Source: Planctomycetota bacterium
GTDB taxonomy: Bacteria; Planctomycetota; Planctomycetia; Gemmatales; Gemmataceae
Assembly (NCBI GenBank): GCA_021413735.1
Contig: JAIOPV010000254.1
Span: forward strand, 1 to 64,000
DNA: 64,000 bases
Reading direction: 5' to 3'
Shown here: one piece after another, positions 8,647 through 17,785 of the stretch
Numbering within the stretch: the first letter of the stretch is position 1
How the letters are laid out: every line of letters begins with the position of its first letter
Translations under genes and position numbers: made by a program
Notes under the pieces: model-generated
Databases searched by the model: none
What the model saw: the letters and a program-made list of their open reading frames with translations, nothing else
Told to the model about the DNA's origin: nothing

Positions 8647-8946
8647 GTGACACTCACCGAGTTACAAGCACGGATCCGCGATCTGTTCGGAGCGAAAGAC
8701 GCTCGCCGCGGGGTTGAAGGCACCTTCATGTGGTTCATGGAGGAGGTTGGGGAACTGTCGGCCGCACTCCGCGATCGCAACGACCCGAACAACCTCGCAC
8801 TCGAATTTGCCGATGTCTTGGCCTGGCTTGCGACCCTCGCGAACATCGCCGGCGTAGACCTTGAAGACGCGATGGCCCGGAAGTACGGCGATGGCTGCCC
8901 GAAGTGCCACGCCAACCCGTGCGTTTGCGGAAGCGCGAAACCGTAA
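8647..8946 (+). CDS. MazG-like nucleotide pyrophosphohydrolase
   Basis: 99 aa, GTG start. Contains the MazG metal-binding pattern: Glu33-x-x-Glu36 in FMEEVGE and Glu53-x-x-Asp56 in LEFADVLAW. These coordinate Mg2+ for hydrolysis of NTPs to NMP and pyrophosphate, usually to cleanse non-canonical or surplus nucleotides. The tail GCPKCHANPCVCG has four Cys that could bind a metal; this tail is common in short bacterial MazG-like proteins. A length of about 100 aa matches single-domain MazG members that act as tetramers. The gene is monocistronic or weakly linked to the next gene. Confidence 0.87.
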   Translation: MTLTELQARIRDLFGAKDARRGVEGTFMWFMEEVGELSAALRDRNDPNNLALEFADVLAWLATLANIAGVDLEDAMARKYGDGCPKCHANPCVCGSAKP

Positions 8947-8999
8947 TTGTGCCTGGCGACCCCAGGCGAAATCTCACCTCACCACACCCATAAACGCCG

Positions 9000-11408
9000 A
9001 TGACCAACCCGCGAACCTGGCTTACCCTCGCGGCGTTGCTCCTTCTCGCTGCACCAGCGTCGGCCGCTGCCCCCCCGGTGAAGATCACGTCTGCACGGGT
9101 TGGACTGCCGCCCGGAGGCAAGGCCACCGAGCGCGACGAAAACGGGCAGGGTGTACACATCGCGAAGTTCGCGTGCTGGGCTCCCGTGTACGTTGATCTC
9201 GATGTTGCCGTGACCATCACCGAGCAAGCGGAACTCGTCATCGAAGCCGCCGACCCGGACGAAATCGCCACCACGCTGACGGTTCCGTTGAATCTCGCCG
9301 GTGCCCCCATCGGGAAGCTCTCGGCTGTCGAGGTTGGATGCATCGGCTACGTCAGGCCGGCTGGCGTTGGCGAAGTGATGCTCACGATCCGCACGAAGGA
9401 TGGGAAGCCGTTGTCCGAGCCGTTCCGGGTGCGATCACTGCGGCCCCGCGACCCGCTGACGTATGTGGTGTTGTCGCTTGGCGGCGCAATTCCCGGATTC
9501 GATCTCCCCAAACCAGCCGGTGCGCCCGAACAATCGACGGAACTTCGCGGTGGTCGCGTGGAACTCGCGACTCTCACAGATGTGGCTCAACTTCCGGATC
9601 GCTGGGTCGGCTACGAATCGGCTGATCTCGTGATCCTGAACACGTCGATTGGCTCCGACGAGTTCCTTCGCAAACTCTTCGGTGAAAGCGGTGGCGCTGC
9701 CGAGAAAGCGAAGCGGGCGGCGTTGCTCGAATGGGTGCGCCGCGGCGGGCGATTGGTGGTTTCTGTCGGCGGCAACTCTGCTCTCGTGTCGCAACTGCCG
9801 GCGCTGCGTGATCTGCTTCCGTTCGAGATTAAGGGCACACGCACGCCGAATGCCGTGGGGCTGTCGTGGCCGACGCGGGCCACGGGTAAAACCAGTTCCA
9901 TGCGTGGCGACCTCGGGCACAAAGGGCTTCCGTTCCCCGTCGCGAATCTCGTGGCGAAGGCGGATCGACCCGCTCGCGTGCTGATCCCGATGCCGGACCC
10001 GACGACGCCAATCAAAGACATCATCGCGGGACAGGGGCCGTATGGGCTCGGCAAGGTTACCGCCATCGGCTTCGACCTCGACCGTGCCCCGTTCACCGAG
10101 TTCTCATCGCGGCCCGAATTCTGGGACTGGGTTCTCTACGAAGGGGGTGCGAATCGTGCCTCCGGAAGCGACAGCAAAACTCGCCCCAACTCTGGCTCGC
10201 TCACCGAAGAAGAAGACGAAGCAGCCATCGCACTTCGCACGCACACTGACACATTCGACGGAGTGCCGGTCGTGTCGTTCGGCTGGGTCGCGATGCTGAT
10301 TGTGCTGTACATCCTGCTCATCGGGCCGGTCGAATACTACTTCCTGAAACGCGTCCTCGGTCGCCTTGAACTGACGTGGATTACGTTCCCGGTGATCGTG
10401 CTGACGGTGAGCCTCGCGGCGTACTTCTCGGCGTATTCGCTGAAGGGACGCGATCTGAAGATCAACAAGATCGACGTCGTGGACATCGACCCGGCGACCG
10501 GCCGCGTTTACGGCACGACATGGTTCACGGTGTTCAGCCCGCGTATCGACACTTACACGATCGGCGTGACACCCGGTGAGGGTTGGGGCGACACCGAACC
10601 GGGAACCGCTATCAGTTGGGTTGGCGCACCGCGAGGCGGTCGTGCGAGCTTGTTGCGGCGAAAGTATTCCTACCACACCGACGCGGAAGCCGTGGCGGAC
10701 GGCTTGGAGAAGGTGCCGGTGCAGGTGTGGGGTACGAAGTCGTTCGGCGCGAACTGGAGCGGTCGCTTCGACCCCGCTGCACCCACGGCGATTGCGAAAT
10801 CAGACCTGTTTCACCCACCCGGCGACCCTGACAAGGCGATCGGATCTTTCGTGCTGAACCTGGCCGCTCCGGTGCTGTCGGATTGCGTGCTGTTCTACGC
10901 GGGGCAGGCGTATCCGGTGCCGGGTGGCACGATCCGTCCTGGCGAAACCGTGCGGCCGGTGTGGGACAAACTTCAGCCCGCGTCGCAGTGGCTCCAGAAA
11001 GAGGGCGGCCTCGAAGATCTTCTCCGCCGCGCTCCGAACTACTCGGAAGGCGTCGGTCGCGGCCGTGGCAACGTGCAACAGCCCACGGCGGCGTTCGGAA
11101 TGCTTCCTCCGTGGGGCGTTCTCTTCCACGAGGGGACGCTGACCTACGGCGACAACGTGATTCCGCGAAACGCCTCGCTTCGCCGTCTCGATCAGAGCTG
11201 GCGACTTAGCCCGGACCACCGCAGCGAAGTTATTCTCGTGGGGCGTGTGGTGACGCCGTCGGGAACGCCTGCCGAGGAATCGTTATCGGGTCCGGGAGCA
11301 GCGTCGCGGCTGTGGCTGCGTGAGCTGCCGGGTTCGGGTCCACGAACGCCGATCCCAGGAACCGGCCGTCAGGAAACGTGGGTGCGGGTGTATTTGCCAA
11401 TCAAGTGA
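9000..11408 (+). CDS. large exported/membrane protein linked to ABC ATPase
   Basis: 802 aa. A signal peptide (TWLTLAALLLLAAPASA) is followed by a beta-rich region (residues ~25-150). Next comes a glutamine-amidotransferase-like fold segment with LVILNTSIGS and ALLEWVRRGGRLVVSVGG (about residues 215-260). Two transmembrane segments follow near residues 420-480 (FGWVAMLIVLYILLIGPVEY and ITFPVIVLTVSLAAYF), then a C-terminal beta-rich region. This layout (exported beta domains, GATase-like fold, two central helices) resembles membrane proteins found beside ABC-2 transporter genes in planctomycetes. It has no known catalytic residues. The following ABC ATPase lies 90 bases downstream on the same strand, so the pair may act together in export or gliding-type machinery; that is inference. 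Confidence 0.75.
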   Translation: MTNPRTWLTLAALLLLAAPASAAAPPVKITSARVGLPPGGKATERDENGQGVHIAKFACWAPVYVDLDVAVTITEQAELVIEAADPDEIATTLTVPLNLAGAPIGKLSAVEVGCIGYVRPAGVGEVMLTIRTKDGKPLSEPFRVRSLRPRDPLTYVVLSLGGAIPGFDLPKPAGAPEQSTELRGGRVELATLTDVAQLPDRWVGYESADLVILNTSIGSDEFLRKLFGESGGAAEKAKRAALLEWVRRGGRLVVSVGGNSALVSQLPALRDLLPFEIKGTRTPNAVGLSWPTRATGKTSSMRGDLGHKGLPFPVANLVAKADRPARVLIPMPDPTTPIKDIIAGQGPYGLGKVTAIGFDLDRAPFTEFSSRPEFWDWVLYEGGANRASGSDSKTRPNSGSLTEEEDEAAIALRTHTDTFDGVPVVSFGWVAMLIVLYILLIGPVEYYFLKRVLGRLELTWITFPVIVLTVSLAAYFSAYSLKGRDLKINKIDVVDIDPATGRVYGTTWFTVFSPRIDTYTIGVTPGEGWGDTEPGTAISWVGAPRGGRASLLRRKYSYHTDAEAVADGLEKVPVQVWGTKSFGANWSGRFDPAAPTAIAKSDLFHPPGDPDKAIGSFVLNLAAPVLSDCVLFYAGQAYPVPGGTIRPGETVRPVWDKLQPASQWLQKEGGLEDLLRRAPNYSEGVGRGRGNVQQPTAAFGMLPPWGVLFHEGTLTYGDNVIPRNASLRRLDQSWRLSPDHRSEVILVGRVVTPSGTPAEESLSGPGAASRLWLRELPGSGPRTPIPGTGRQETWVRVYLPIK

Positions 11409-11410
11409 TG

Positions 11411-11473
11411 TTTAGCACCAGTCCCAACGGGGCTGGTGGTGCGATGCGTCGCCCCGTTGGGGCTGACGCTAAA
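11411..11473. repeat. imperfect inverted repeat (TTAGCRYCAGYCCCAACGGGG type)
   Basis: Bases 11411-11432 and 11452-11473 are inverse copies over 22 bases with a few mismatches, around a 19-base loop. It begins two bases after the stop of the 802-aa gene and ends 25 bases before the GTG start of the ABC ATPase. Any frame extending the ATPase upstream runs through this repeat, which argues for the later start. Confidence 0.8.
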
Positions 11474-11498
11474 CCAACCGTCGAATGCGGAGCGAACC

Positions 11499-12434
11499 GT
11501 GATCGAATGCCGCGATCTGACGAAGAAGTACAACGACCTGTTCGCTGTCGATCGGCTCACGCTGAAGCTGGATCGCGGCGACGTCTACGGCTTCATCGGG
11601 CCTAACGGCTCCGGTAAGACGACCACGATGCGAATGCTCGCCACGCTCCTGAATCCGAGCTGGGGCGAGGCCACCGTCTGCGGGTATTCGATCTACACCG
11701 GATCGAAAGACATCCGCCGGTCGATCGGGTACATGCCCGACTTCTTCGGCGTCTACGACGACATGAAGGTGACGGAGTACCTCGAATTCTTCGCGGCTGC
11801 GTATCGCATCACCGGTCCGGAACGTCGCAAGAAGGTCGATCAGGTTCTCGATCTCGTCGACCTGCAATACAAGCGAGATGCACTCGTCACGAGCTTGAGC
11901 CGCGGCATGACGCAGCGACTCGGGCTGGCTCGCGTGCTGCTCCACGAACCGCAAGTTCTGCTGCTCGACGAACCAGCCAGCGGTCTCGACCCGCGTGCCC
12001 GAATCGAGATGCGAGAACTCATCAAAGAACTGCGGAAGATGAACAAGACGATCATGGTTTCGTCGCACATCCTCCCGGAACTGGCAGACATCTGCAACAA
12101 GATCGGCATCATCGAACGCGGCAAGCTGATCTTCAACGGCACCGTCGAAGCCGCGATCAAGCAGGTTCGCGGCAACTTCGTATTCACGGTTGCGGTCGGG
12201 GGCGAGCGAACCGAAGAGGCTGCGACGAAGATTCGCGAGTTCGCAGAGGTGGAATCCGTGAAAGCTGATCCGAAGTCGGATTCGCTTGATGTGCGACTCA
12301 AGGACGGCTGCGAGGACGGGACGTTCCTGCCGGATCGGCTCGTTCACGCGGGCTTCCGGCTGCGTGCGTTCAAGGAAAAGGAAGTGAACCTCGAAAACGT
12401 GTTCATGGAAATCACGAAAGGCATCACGAGTTAA
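11499..12434 (+). CDS. ABC transporter ATP-binding protein
   Basis: 311 aa. Walker A is GPNGSGKTT, the signature is LSRGMTQRLGLARVLL, Walker B is VLLLDEPASGLDP, and the switch His lies in VSSHILPE. The C-terminal extension after the ATPase core (VFTVAVGGERTEEA to NVFMEITKG) is typical of ABC-2/CcmA/NatA-type exporters. I chose GTG at 11499 because a GCGGAG box sits 6 bases upstream and the protein then begins MIECRDLTKKY, as in the family; the longer frame starts inside a palindromic repeat. No ABC permease gene follows, so the membrane partner must be the preceding 802-aa protein or be encoded elsewhere. Confidence 0.93.
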   Translation: MIECRDLTKKYNDLFAVDRLTLKLDRGDVYGFIGPNGSGKTTTMRMLATLLNPSWGEATVCGYSIYTGSKDIRRSIGYMPDFFGVYDDMKVTEYLEFFAAAYRITGPERRKKVDQVLDLVDLQYKRDALVTSLSRGMTQRLGLARVLLHEPQVLLLDEPASGLDPRARIEMRELIKELRKMNKTIMVSSHILPELADICNKIGIIERGKLIFNGTVEAAIKQVRGNFVFTVAVGGERTEEAATKIREFAEVESVKADPKSDSLDVRLKDGCEDGTFLPDRLVHAGFRLRAFKEKEVNLENVFMEITKGITS

Positions 12435-12443
12435 GGAACGTGT

Positions 12444-12650
12444 CCGGAATAACTTCCCAACCCGAAGATCGGTCTTGGTATTGACCTCCCCCCTTGTGGG
12501 GGAGGTCGCTCCGAATCTTCGAGGAGCGGGTGGGGGGTATGCCTTTACAATTGTTGACGCCTTACCCCCACCCGTCTCGCAAAGCCTCGCCGACCTCCCC
12601 CACAAGGGGGGAGGTCAAAACCAAAAGCCAATACCGGGAAGTTATTCCGG
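12444..12650. repeat. nested inverted repeat with 28-base perfect core
   Basis: Bases 12481-12508 and 12591-12618 are perfect reverse complements (core CCTCCCCCACAAGGGGGGAGG). Outer arms 12444-12458 and 12636-12650 (CCGGAATAACTTCCC and its inverse) also pair. Together they make a ~207-base element between the ABC ATPase and the Tat-signal gene. It carries no gene. It could stop or attenuate transcription, or be a small non-autonomous mobile palindrome. Confidence 0.9.
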
Positions 12651-12806
12651 GCCTGTTCCTAAGCCGTTGGTCCGCGAACCCGCGAAGGTTTCGTGTGAAC
12701 GGTTCGCATTTGAAGTCGATTGGGTGACATCGCCCATGCCAAAAACGTCTGAAAACATAAGGTAGCGTCCGTCCTAGGATCAAATCACCACAAGAAGGTA
12801 TTAGAC

Positions 12807-14039
12807 ATGGCGGAACGCGATTCTTCCCCCGCGAGGCAAGAACACCTACACCGTGATGCTGAGGCTGTCACCCGTCGTCAGTTCTTCGCGACAAGTGGCA
12901 CACTGGCGGCTGGCACGGTGGCATTGTCCTTGCCTGTTCAGGCGTTGGCGGAGCACGTCGAGGGGCTTCCCGCTGAGGCCGCTGCGGATCAAGCCTTGCC
13001 AGCTTTCATGGAGATCGTCACATCGAAGGGCAAGCCGGCGAGCAAACGCGACGTGGCCGAGGCCGCTGTCATCAAGCTCGATTCTTCGATGAACGAGCTG
13101 TACGCGGCAACGCTGAAGTTCTCCCGGCGCAATTTCCGCGAGCAGTTCCCGATCATCATCGCCCTCTTCACCGGGCAAGGCGGGCAGATGATCCTCTACC
13201 CACCAGGCAAGGCGCCCATCGTCGCCGACCGCGTCCCGGTCGCTTACGAACTGGCCAAGTCGGTCTCGCACAGCCCGATGGCGCTGTACCAGGTCGTCTC
13301 GCCATTTCTGAAGGATCCCACGGCTGACAGTTCCTGGAAGGGACCGATGCGGACCTTCCGGACACAGAACGAGACGGCACTCGAAAACCTTGAAGCCCTC
13401 GATCTGTCCAAGGACGACAAGGAAGCCCTCGGCGGCATCCTCAAGCTGAACATCAGTTTCATGAACAACTGCCTGGATAAGGGCACCTACACCTTCGCCG
13501 AACTTGATAAGTTTGCGCACGCCCAGAAGCCGTTCCTCGAGAAAGCTACGTGGATCGCTGGCAACGCCCAGGTGTCGCACTGGATGAAGGTTCTGGACGA
13601 CTGGAAGAAGATGCTCGGTAACGACTGGGACAAACTCTACGCGGCCACCAACACGCTCTACGTCACGCGACAAAACAACATCCTGTTCACGGTCCTGGCC
13701 CAGTACATGGGCAAAGAAGCCATCAACGAGCGGTTGCTGCTGCTGGAGACCTCGGAGTTCACGACGACCCCAGAAAAGATGCTCGACGTTGTGACACGCA
13801 TCGTCGCCGACCGCTCCTTGGGCAAGGTCTTCTTCGACGACTACTACCTGATGGACGTGGAGTTGCTGAGTGACCCATCCCGTCGGGCGATCAAGGAACA
13901 GGTCGCCAAGCGGGGGATGAAGTTGCTGATGCCCACGCTGTCGCCGTTCCATTCCAATGCATGGCCGTGGCGGACTGACCCCAAGGACGGCGTCGGGCCG
14001 GCGTCGCTGTATGAAATTTGGAAAGTGGACACCAAGTAA
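12807..14039 (+). CDS. Tat-exported protein of unknown function
   Basis: 410 aa. The N-terminus has a twin-arginine signal, TRRQFFATSG at about residues 22-31, then a hydrophobic stretch (TLAAGTVALSLPVQALA) and a likely cleavage site. This indicates export in a folded state through Tat. The mature protein is mostly helical and charged, with repeated motifs such as LDLSKDDKEALGGILKLNISF and VTRQNNILFTVLAQYMGKEA. I recognise no catalytic motif or cofactor site. An AGAAGG box lies about 8 bases before the ATG at 12807. A strong hairpin followed by T residues lies just past the stop, so it is probably a single-gene transcript. The long antisense frame is a shadow. Confidence 0.78.
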   Translation: MAERDSSPARQEHLHRDAEAVTRRQFFATSGTLAAGTVALSLPVQALAEHVEGLPAEAAADQALPAFMEIVTSKGKPASKRDVAEAAVIKLDSSMNELYAATLKFSRRNFREQFPIIIALFTGQGGQMILYPPGKAPIVADRVPVAYELAKSVSHSPMALYQVVSPFLKDPTADSSWKGPMRTFRTQNETALENLEALDLSKDDKEALGGILKLNISFMNNCLDKGTYTFAELDKFAHAQKPFLEKATWIAGNAQVSHWMKVLDDWKKMLGNDWDKLYAATNTLYVTRQNNILFTVLAQYMGKEAINERLLLLETSEFTTTPEKMLDVVTRIVADRSLGKVFFDDYYLMDVELLSDPSRRAIKEQVAKRGMKLLMPTLSPFHSNAWPWRTDPKDGVGPASLYEIWKVDTK

Positions 14040-14061
14040 GGCCGGCGTTTCGACGGATCAA

Positions 14062-14116
14062 AAGCGAGACACGCGAGAAGCACATGGGTGCCACTCTCGC
14101 GTGTCTCGCTTGTTTT
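14062..14116 (+). terminator. rho-independent terminator
   Basis: Bases 14062-14078 (AAGCGAGACACGCGAGA) pair perfectly with 14095-14111 across a 16-base loop and are followed by GTTTTT. It sits 22 bases after the stop of the Tat-signal gene. The longest frame for the downstream porin starts inside this hairpin (GTG at 14088), which makes that start unlikely. Confidence 0.85.
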
Positions 14117-14165
14117 TCAGTCAGGATATTTCAAGTTCGGGGCGAACTACTGCCGATCATACATC

Positions 14166-15626
14166 TTGCCCAAACCTCACAACTGGTCCGAAGCTCCTTG
14201 GGGATTTCCCCTGCCGCAAATCACGCGATTCCTGGCTATCTCACTCGCGTTCTTCGCGTGTGTTGGTGCGGCGTTGGCACAAGCGCCAGATGCTCCGCCC
14301 ACGGTCGGGCCGTCAGGAGCGACTCCAACTGATTCCGGAACGGGTGGCGTCGTGGGAGGCGCCCCACAGGGGAGCGGGCTGGGAGGCACTCCGTCCGGGG
14401 CCATTAGTAGCAACCCGGGCGCAGTCAACATCTCGACCGGCACCGGGAAACTCGGCCAACTCCTCGGCCTGGAGAAAGATTCGGGCGTTCACTTTGGCGG
14501 ATTGTGGATCGGCGATGCGAGCGGGGTGCTGGCGGGTGGAGTGCAACCCGGTCAATGGGGTTTGAACAGCCTCACCATTCTGGATACGACGCTCGATACC
14601 GAGAAGTTGGGCGGTTGGGCGGGTGGTCTCTTTGGGGCCGAATTCCTCCAGTTCAGCGGCCAGCCGACGAATAATCTGGCGGGAAGTCAGCAGGGTTTCG
14701 ACTCGCTTCCGGCAGGCCCTCCGCTCGTCCGCCAGGAGCTATACCAACTGTGGTGGCGGCAAGAGTTTGGCGAGAAGTTCATCGTTCGTGCTGGCAAGAT
14801 GGTCCCGACCTACGACTTCAACAACGTCAGCAAGCCAGTCCCCGTCTCCGATGAGGCAGCGCAGATTCCCTCTGTCACGAGCGTGGGATTCACGCCGATC
14901 TTTGTGAATCCCACCATGCTGGGAGTTCTGCCAGGGTACTACAACTCGGCGTGCGGCGTGACGCTCACCTATTTGCCAACCAAGCAGATTTACGTCAACT
15001 ACGGGGCTTACGATGGTTCGGGGGCGATCGGCGATCAGACCGGGTTGATGGGGCCTCAGTTCAACGGGCACTACTTTCACATCGCCGAGACGGGGGTTGC
15101 GTATCGCCTCGGATCCGAGCAGAAGCCCGGGCGTGCTGCGATTGGCATCTGGCGGCAAACAGGCCCACTCACTGCTGCGAACACCGGGACAGTGCAAGGA
15201 GCAGGTGGGGTGTATGCGTTTGGCTCACAGCGATTGTGGTATCGCAACCCAGGGGTCGACCATAGCGGAGTGAGCTTTTACTACCAACTTGGAGCGAACA
15301 ACTCGAATGCCCTGGAGTTCCGACAGTATTTCGGCACAGGGCTCACAGCGTTCGGATTGGTCCCCGGACGAAAGGATGATTCGTTCGGCTTTGGTCTGGC
15401 CTGGGCATTCCTGAACGGCGACCCGAACGCCGGCACGTTCTTCTCACCGGGCCTGCCGGGGACGAAGCTCCGCACGAACGAAATGATGATGCAGTGGTAC
15501 TACCAGATGGCGCTCCGGCCCGGAGCCTACTTCCAACCTGCAATGACGTATATCCCAAACCCCGGTGCCAGACCGGGAGTGCCGGGGGCATTCGCTGTCA
15601 CCCTCCGGCTCACATTGCTCTTCTGA
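14166..15626 (+). CDS. OprB-family carbohydrate-selective porin
   Basis: About 486 aa. After a signal peptide (ITRFLAISLAFFACVGAALA) and a Gly/Pro/Thr-rich linker, the protein shows the OprB pattern: GIWIGDASGVLAGGV-like start of the barrel, LYQLWWRQEFGEKFIVRAGKM, FNNVSKPVPVSDEAAQIPSV, and amphipathic beta strands to a terminal aromatic residue (LRLTLLF). These porins form beta-barrels in the outer membrane for sugar uptake, so the cell has an outer membrane. The start is uncertain. The frame is open from 14088, but that GTG is inside a terminator; TTG at 14166 or CTG at 14211 would give a normal signal peptide. It has its own transcript and is convergent with accC. Confidence 0.85.
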   Translation: MPKPHNWSEAPWGFPLPQITRFLAISLAFFACVGAALAQAPDAPPTVGPSGATPTDSGTGGVVGGAPQGSGLGGTPSGAISSNPGAVNISTGTGKLGQLLGLEKDSGVHFGGLWIGDASGVLAGGVQPGQWGLNSLTILDTTLDTEKLGGWAGGLFGAEFLQFSGQPTNNLAGSQQGFDSLPAGPPLVRQELYQLWWRQEFGEKFIVRAGKMVPTYDFNNVSKPVPVSDEAAQIPSVTSVGFTPIFVNPTMLGVLPGYYNSACGVTLTYLPTKQIYVNYGAYDGSGAIGDQTGLMGPQFNGHYFHIAETGVAYRLGSEQKPGRAAIGIWRQTGPLTAANTGTVQGAGGVYAFGSQRLWYRNPGVDHSGVSFYYQLGANNSNALEFRQYFGTGLTAFGLVPGRKDDSFGFGLAWAFLNGDPNAGTFFSPGLPGTKLRTNEMMMQWYYQMALRPGAYFQPAMTYIPNPGARPGVPGAFAVTLRLTLLF

Positions 15627-15684
15627 CCACCATATCTCGCTCAGCTCGTGGTCGAATCTTCGAGGGTTCTGCTGATGCCCCTTG

Positions 15685-17040
15685 TCAGGACTTCTTCGGA
15701 GGCATCAGCACTCGCTCGATGAACGTGGTGTCAATCTTGCCCTCGATGAACTCCGGCGTGTCGAAGATCGTCTGGTGAATCGGGATTGTCGTCTTGATGC
15801 CTTCCACCTTGAACTCACGCAATGCTCGCCGCATCACCGCGAACGCTTCCGCTCGCGTCGGTTGATGCACCAGCAATTTCGCCACCATGCTGTCGTAATT
15901 CGGCGGCACCTTGTAGCCTGCCACGACGTGCGAATCGAGACGCACACCCGGACCACCCGGCGGTCGCCACGTCGTGATCGTGCCCGCACTCGGGCGGAAG
16001 TCGTGGGCAGGGTCTTCAGCGTTGATACGCACTTCGATCGCGTGGCCGCGCTGCACGATGTCCTTCTGCGTGAGTTTCAACTTCTCACCCGCAGCAATGC
16101 GGATTTGCTCGCGAATCAAGTCCACGCCAGTGACGAGTTCCGTGACGGGGTGTTCGACCTGAATGCGGGCGTTCACCTCGATGAAGTAGAAGTTGTTCTC
16201 CTGATCCACCAGGAACTCGCACGTTCCGGCCGAGTAGTAGCCAGCTTGCTTCGCCAGCCGCACTGCAGCCTCGCACATCTTCTCGCGAACCTTCGCCGGC
16301 AGGTTCGGCGACGGCGATTCCTCTACGAGCTTCTGGTGCCGGCGTTGCAGTGAGCAGTCACGCTCGTAGAGGTGAACCACGTTGCCGTGCTTGTCACCAA
16401 GCAGTTGCACTTCGACGTGCCGCGGCCGATCGAGGTACTTCTCCATGAAGACGCTGCCGTCTTTGAACGCACCCTCAGCCTCGGACTTCGCTGAGGAGAT
16501 CGCCGCGGACAGGCCGCTCTCTTCACGAACGACACGCATCCCACGACCGCCACCACCCGCAGCAGCCTTGATAAGAACCGGATACCCGACGGCCTTGGCG
16601 AATTTCATCGCCTCCGCATCAGATGTAATAAGCCCATCACTGCCGGGAACCGTCGGAACCTTCGCGGCCTTGGCGACAGCCTTCGCCTTGTCTTTGTTCC
16701 CAAGCTTGTCCATCGCTTCGACGGGCGGCCCAATGAACTCGATGCCCGACTCCCGGCACTGCTCCGCGAACTTGCTGTTCTCGGACAGAAAGCCGTAGCC
16801 TGGGTGAATGGCTTGAGCGCCTGCCACCTCAGCCGCAGCAATGATCCGCGTTACCTTCAGGTAACTCTCGGTTGCAATCGGCGGCCCAATGCAGATCGCC
16901 TGATCCGCGAGTTCGAGATAGGGCGCTCCGCGGTCCGCCTCGGAGTACACGACAGCGACTTCGATACCCAGATCACGACACGCGCGGATCACTCGGAGCG
17001 CGATCTCACCGCGATTCGCGACCAGTATCTTCCGAAACAT
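15685..17040 (-). CDS. accC: acetyl-CoA carboxylase, biotin carboxylase subunit
   Basis: 451 aa, normal length. Begins [20 protein letters not shown], the family hallmark. It has the ATP-grasp loop [10 protein letters not shown], the [10 protein letters not shown] block, [21 protein letters not shown] and the metal-site region [21 protein letters not shown]. It carboxylates biotin on the carrier protein using ATP and bicarbonate, the first half of malonyl-CoA synthesis, which feeds fatty acid synthesis and also the PUFA-synthase-like cluster downstream. It lies 77 bases after accB on the same strand, in the common order peptidase - accB - accC. The carboxyltransferase subunits are not in the window. 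Confidence 0.97.
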   Translation of the reverse strand: MFRKILVANRGEIALRVIRACRDLGIEVAVVYSEADRGAPYLELADQAICIGPPIATESYLKVTRIIAAAEVAGAQAIHPGYGFLSENSKFAEQCRESGIEFIGPPVEAMDKLGNKDKAKAVAKAAKVPTVPGSDGLITSDAEAMKFAKAVGYPVLIKAAAGGGGRGMRVVREESGLSAAISSAKSEAEGAFKDGSVFMEKYLDRPRHVEVQLLGDKHGNVVHLYERDCSLQRRHQKLVEESPSPNLPAKVREKMCEAAVRLAKQAGYYSAGTCEFLVDQENNFYFIEVNARIQVEHPVTELVTGVDLIREQIRIAAGEKLKLTQKDIVQRGHAIEVRINAEDPAHDFRPSAGTITTWRPPGGPGVRLDSHVVAGYKVPPNYDSMVAKLLVHQPTRAEAFAVMRRALREFKVEGIKTTIPIHQTIFDTPEFIEGKIDTTFIERVLMPPKKS

Positions 17041-17117
17041 CAGTCAATTCCTGCGAGCGTGAAGTGCGAAACCCACCCCAAAATCGCGAGGTGGGCTTGA
17101 GGGATGCCGACCAACTC

Positions 17118-17621
17118 TCAACCGGGATCGACCCGGAAGAGGACAGCATTGAACTCGACGTAATCTTCGTTCTTGGCAACGACCTCGACGATCGTTCCCG
17201 AACAGCCGGCCTTGATCTCGTTATTCACCTTCATGGCGACAACCACGCACACCGTAGTGTCCGGGTTCACCTTCGAGCCAACCTTGACGTATTCTGGCTT
17301 GTCCGGTGAGGGGCGAGTGTAGAACGCCCCGACGAGTTCGCTCTTGATTTCGAGCAACTTCTTCGTGGGAACTGGCGGCTGAGTCGCCGGAGTGGGTGCT
17401 GTCACCGCGGGGGCGGGGTGGGCCGCAGTCGGGGGAGCCGCGTAGCTCACCGGTGCAGGGGGCAACCCGGCCTGGATCGCCGACCCTTTTCGGAGACGAA
17501 TTCGCTGATCTGCTTCTTTCAGATCGACCTCGGCCAGGTCGTGATCCGTCATGAGCTTCAGCAAGTACTCGACCGTCTTGACATCGAACGGCCGGGGCGT
17601 GTCCCGTTTCTCGTCGGCCAC
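17118..17621 (-). CDS. accB: acetyl-CoA carboxylase, biotin carboxyl carrier protein
   Basis: 167 aa. The N-terminal helical region (FDVKTVEYLLKLMTDHDLAE) leads into a Pro/Ala-rich swinging linker (about residues 50-85), then a biotinyl domain. The biotinylated Lys is residue 131 in VVAMKVNNEI. This differs slightly from the usual EAMKM but keeps Met-Lys. The domain ends KNEDYVEFNAVLFRVDPG as expected. It carries carboxybiotin between AccC and the carboxyltransferase. It is encoded directly upstream of accC and downstream of the M24 peptidase; spacing suggests co-transcription, although a small repeat lies between it and the peptidase gene. Confidence 0.95.
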   Translation of the reverse strand: MADEKRDTPRPFDVKTVEYLLKLMTDHDLAEVDLKEADQRIRLRKGSAIQAGLPPAPVSYAAPPTAAHPAPAVTAPTPATQPPVPTKKLLEIKSELVGAFYTRPSPDKPEYVKVGSKVNPDTTVCVVVAMKVNNEIKAGCSGTIVEVVAKNEDYVEFNAVLFRVDPG

Positions 17622-17699
17622 CGCGGAACCCTCAAGGCCTAAAAACCCGGCTCGCTGGCCGGGGAGAGAACTAGTCTACGCCGCAGGCCGAACATGGCC

Positions 17700-17782
17700 A
17701 ATTCGTGTTTTGTGTTTCGTTCATGCTGTTCTGGGAGCAAGGCGCTTCAGCACGGAACACAAACACCAAACACCAAACACTC
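17700..17782. repeat. short imperfect inverted repeat of GTGTTT/AAACAC units
   Basis: Bases ~17703-17722 (TTCGTGTTTTGTGTTTCGTT) and ~17754-17780 (ACAAACACCAAACACCAAAC and following) are inverse in composition and can pair imperfectly. The units match those of the element at 5908-6068. It lies in the gap between the M24 peptidase stop and accB. Confidence 0.6.
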
Positions 17783-17785
17783 CGA

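Noticed and set aside
12846-13952. 368-codon minus-strand frame
   Set aside because: Antisense shadow of the Tat-signal gene.
14088-14165. porin N-terminus from the GTG at 14088
   Set aside because: The frame is open but runs through a perfect terminator hairpin and precedes the signal peptide.
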